Source: Janthinobacterium rivuli
Lineage (GTDB): Bacteria; Pseudomonadota; Gammaproteobacteria; Burkholderiales; Burkholderiaceae_D
Assembly: GCF_029690045.1 (NCBI RefSeq)
Contig: NZ_CP121464.1
Coordinates: 3,224,001-3,288,000, forward strand
Direction: 5' to 3'
DNA length: 64,000 nt
Positions 63,655 to 64,000 of the stretch are shown piece after piece. Numbering within the stretch: position 1 is the stretch's first letter; each line of letters opens with the position of its first letter. The notes beneath the pieces were generated by a model that was not told the DNA's origin, did not search any database, and saw nothing but the letters and a program-made list of their open reading frames with translations. The translations under genes and the position numbers were made by a program.

Positions 63655-64000
63655 ATGCAATTACGTAGTGCAACCCTCATATTCAGCTTGATGACCGCTT
63701 TCGGCGGCAATGCCCTGGCGCAAAGCGCCGCGATGCCATCGTGCCCGGCTGCCGACGGCGCTGCCGTGACGTATCCGGTCAGCAAAAAAGTCGACCAGCA
63801 AGACAGCTATTTCGGCACCACCATCGCCGATCCGTACCGCTGGCTGGAAGATGCCAACAGCGCGGAAACGGGCGAGTGGGTCACGGCGCAAAACAAGCTG
63901 ACGCAGTCGTATCTGGGCACCATCCCCGAGCGCGCCGCGATCAAGCAGCGCCTGACCAAGCTGTGGAACTATGAGCGTTTCTCTACGCCAACGAAGCAGG
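63655..64000 (+). CDS. Prolyl oligopeptidase, 3' truncated by the window
   Basis: Exported S9 family serine peptidase. Only the first 115 residues are present. ATG 63655 gives MQLRSATLIFSLMTAFGGNALAQ, a good signal peptide; an in-frame ATG at 63640 (MRRQPMQL) is an alternative. The mature part has YPVSKKVDQQDSYFGTTIADPYRWLEDANSAETGEWVTAQNKLTQSYL, the propeller entry of prolyl oligopeptidase. The catalytic domain lies beyond the right edge. Confidence 0.88.
   Translation, partial: MQLRSATLIFSLMTAFGGNALAQSAAMPSCPAADGAAVTYPVSKKVDQQDSYFGTTIADPYRWLEDANSAETGEWVTAQNKLTQSYLGTIPERAAIKQRLTKLWNYERFSTPTKQ

Overview
The window is one stretch of a GC-rich chromosome, almost certainly from a betaproteobacterium of the family Oxalobacteraceae (Janthinobacterium, Duganella or Massilia type). 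This is inferred from codon and base usage, from the DsdA/DsdC, MdcA-H, OtsA/OtsB and AidA-type proteins, and from the dense co-directional layout. No transposase, phage gene, tRNA, rRNA or CRISPR array was seen. Most of the window is chromosomal housekeeping and accessory metabolism.

Layout. 1-10.6 kb: the 3' part of a PQQ glucose dehydrogenase, a large AsmA/DUF748 envelope protein, a TonB siderophore receptor behind a near-consensus Fur box, then a copper block (DUF2946 small protein plus an OprC-like copper receptor). 10.8-14.5 kb: a small membrane protein, D-serine dehydratase overlapping its LysR activator, and a DUF455 protein. 14.5-24 kb: a 1126-residue surface protein with an internal sorting-signal-like segment and a C-terminal LAS-type metallopeptidase motif set, topoisomerase IB, small proteins, a serine beta-lactamase-like lipoprotein, a CPA1 antiporter and an MscS channel.

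24.1-29 kb: a trehalose operon, with a membrane-anchored OtsA carrying an extracytoplasmic domain, OtsB, and a GH15 glycoside hydrolase. 29.5-37.8 kb: a complete malonate decarboxylase locus (mdcR divergent from mdcABCDE-madLM-mdcGH), mostly translationally coupled through ATGA or TAATG overlaps. MdcA, D and E with the acyl carrier MdcC decarboxylate malonate; MdcB, G and H build and load the cofactor; MadLM imports malonate. 37.8-41.9 kb: a second TonB receptor and a PepSY membrane protein behind another Fur box. 41.9-44.3 kb: an RsbQ-like hydrolase overlapping a PAS/histidine kinase/receiver hybrid, a probable small-molecule sensing pair.

44.3-46.5 kb: an AT-rich island with an AidA/PixA-type protein followed by two unrecognised genes. 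46.5-53.4 kb: an MFS transporter, an SRPBCC protein and an aldo/keto reductase beside a divergent LysR gene, then small membrane or hypothetical proteins and a YidB-type protein. 53.4-64 kb: a LacI regulator, an Ig-like lipoprotein, a YegD-type Hsp70, a DEDDh exonuclease, a 12-repeat Sel1 protein, a DUF4262 pair, an EAL-CBS-GGDEF protein and the start of a prolyl oligopeptidase.

The most interesting items for follow-up are the fused surface protein with the LAS peptidase motifs, the RsbQ/PAS-kinase pair, the sensor-like OtsA, the AT-rich AidA leader with tandem 24-bp repeats, and several inverted-repeat structures in intergenic DNA (near 24.0, 40.2, 48.0, 53.4 and 58.9 kb).
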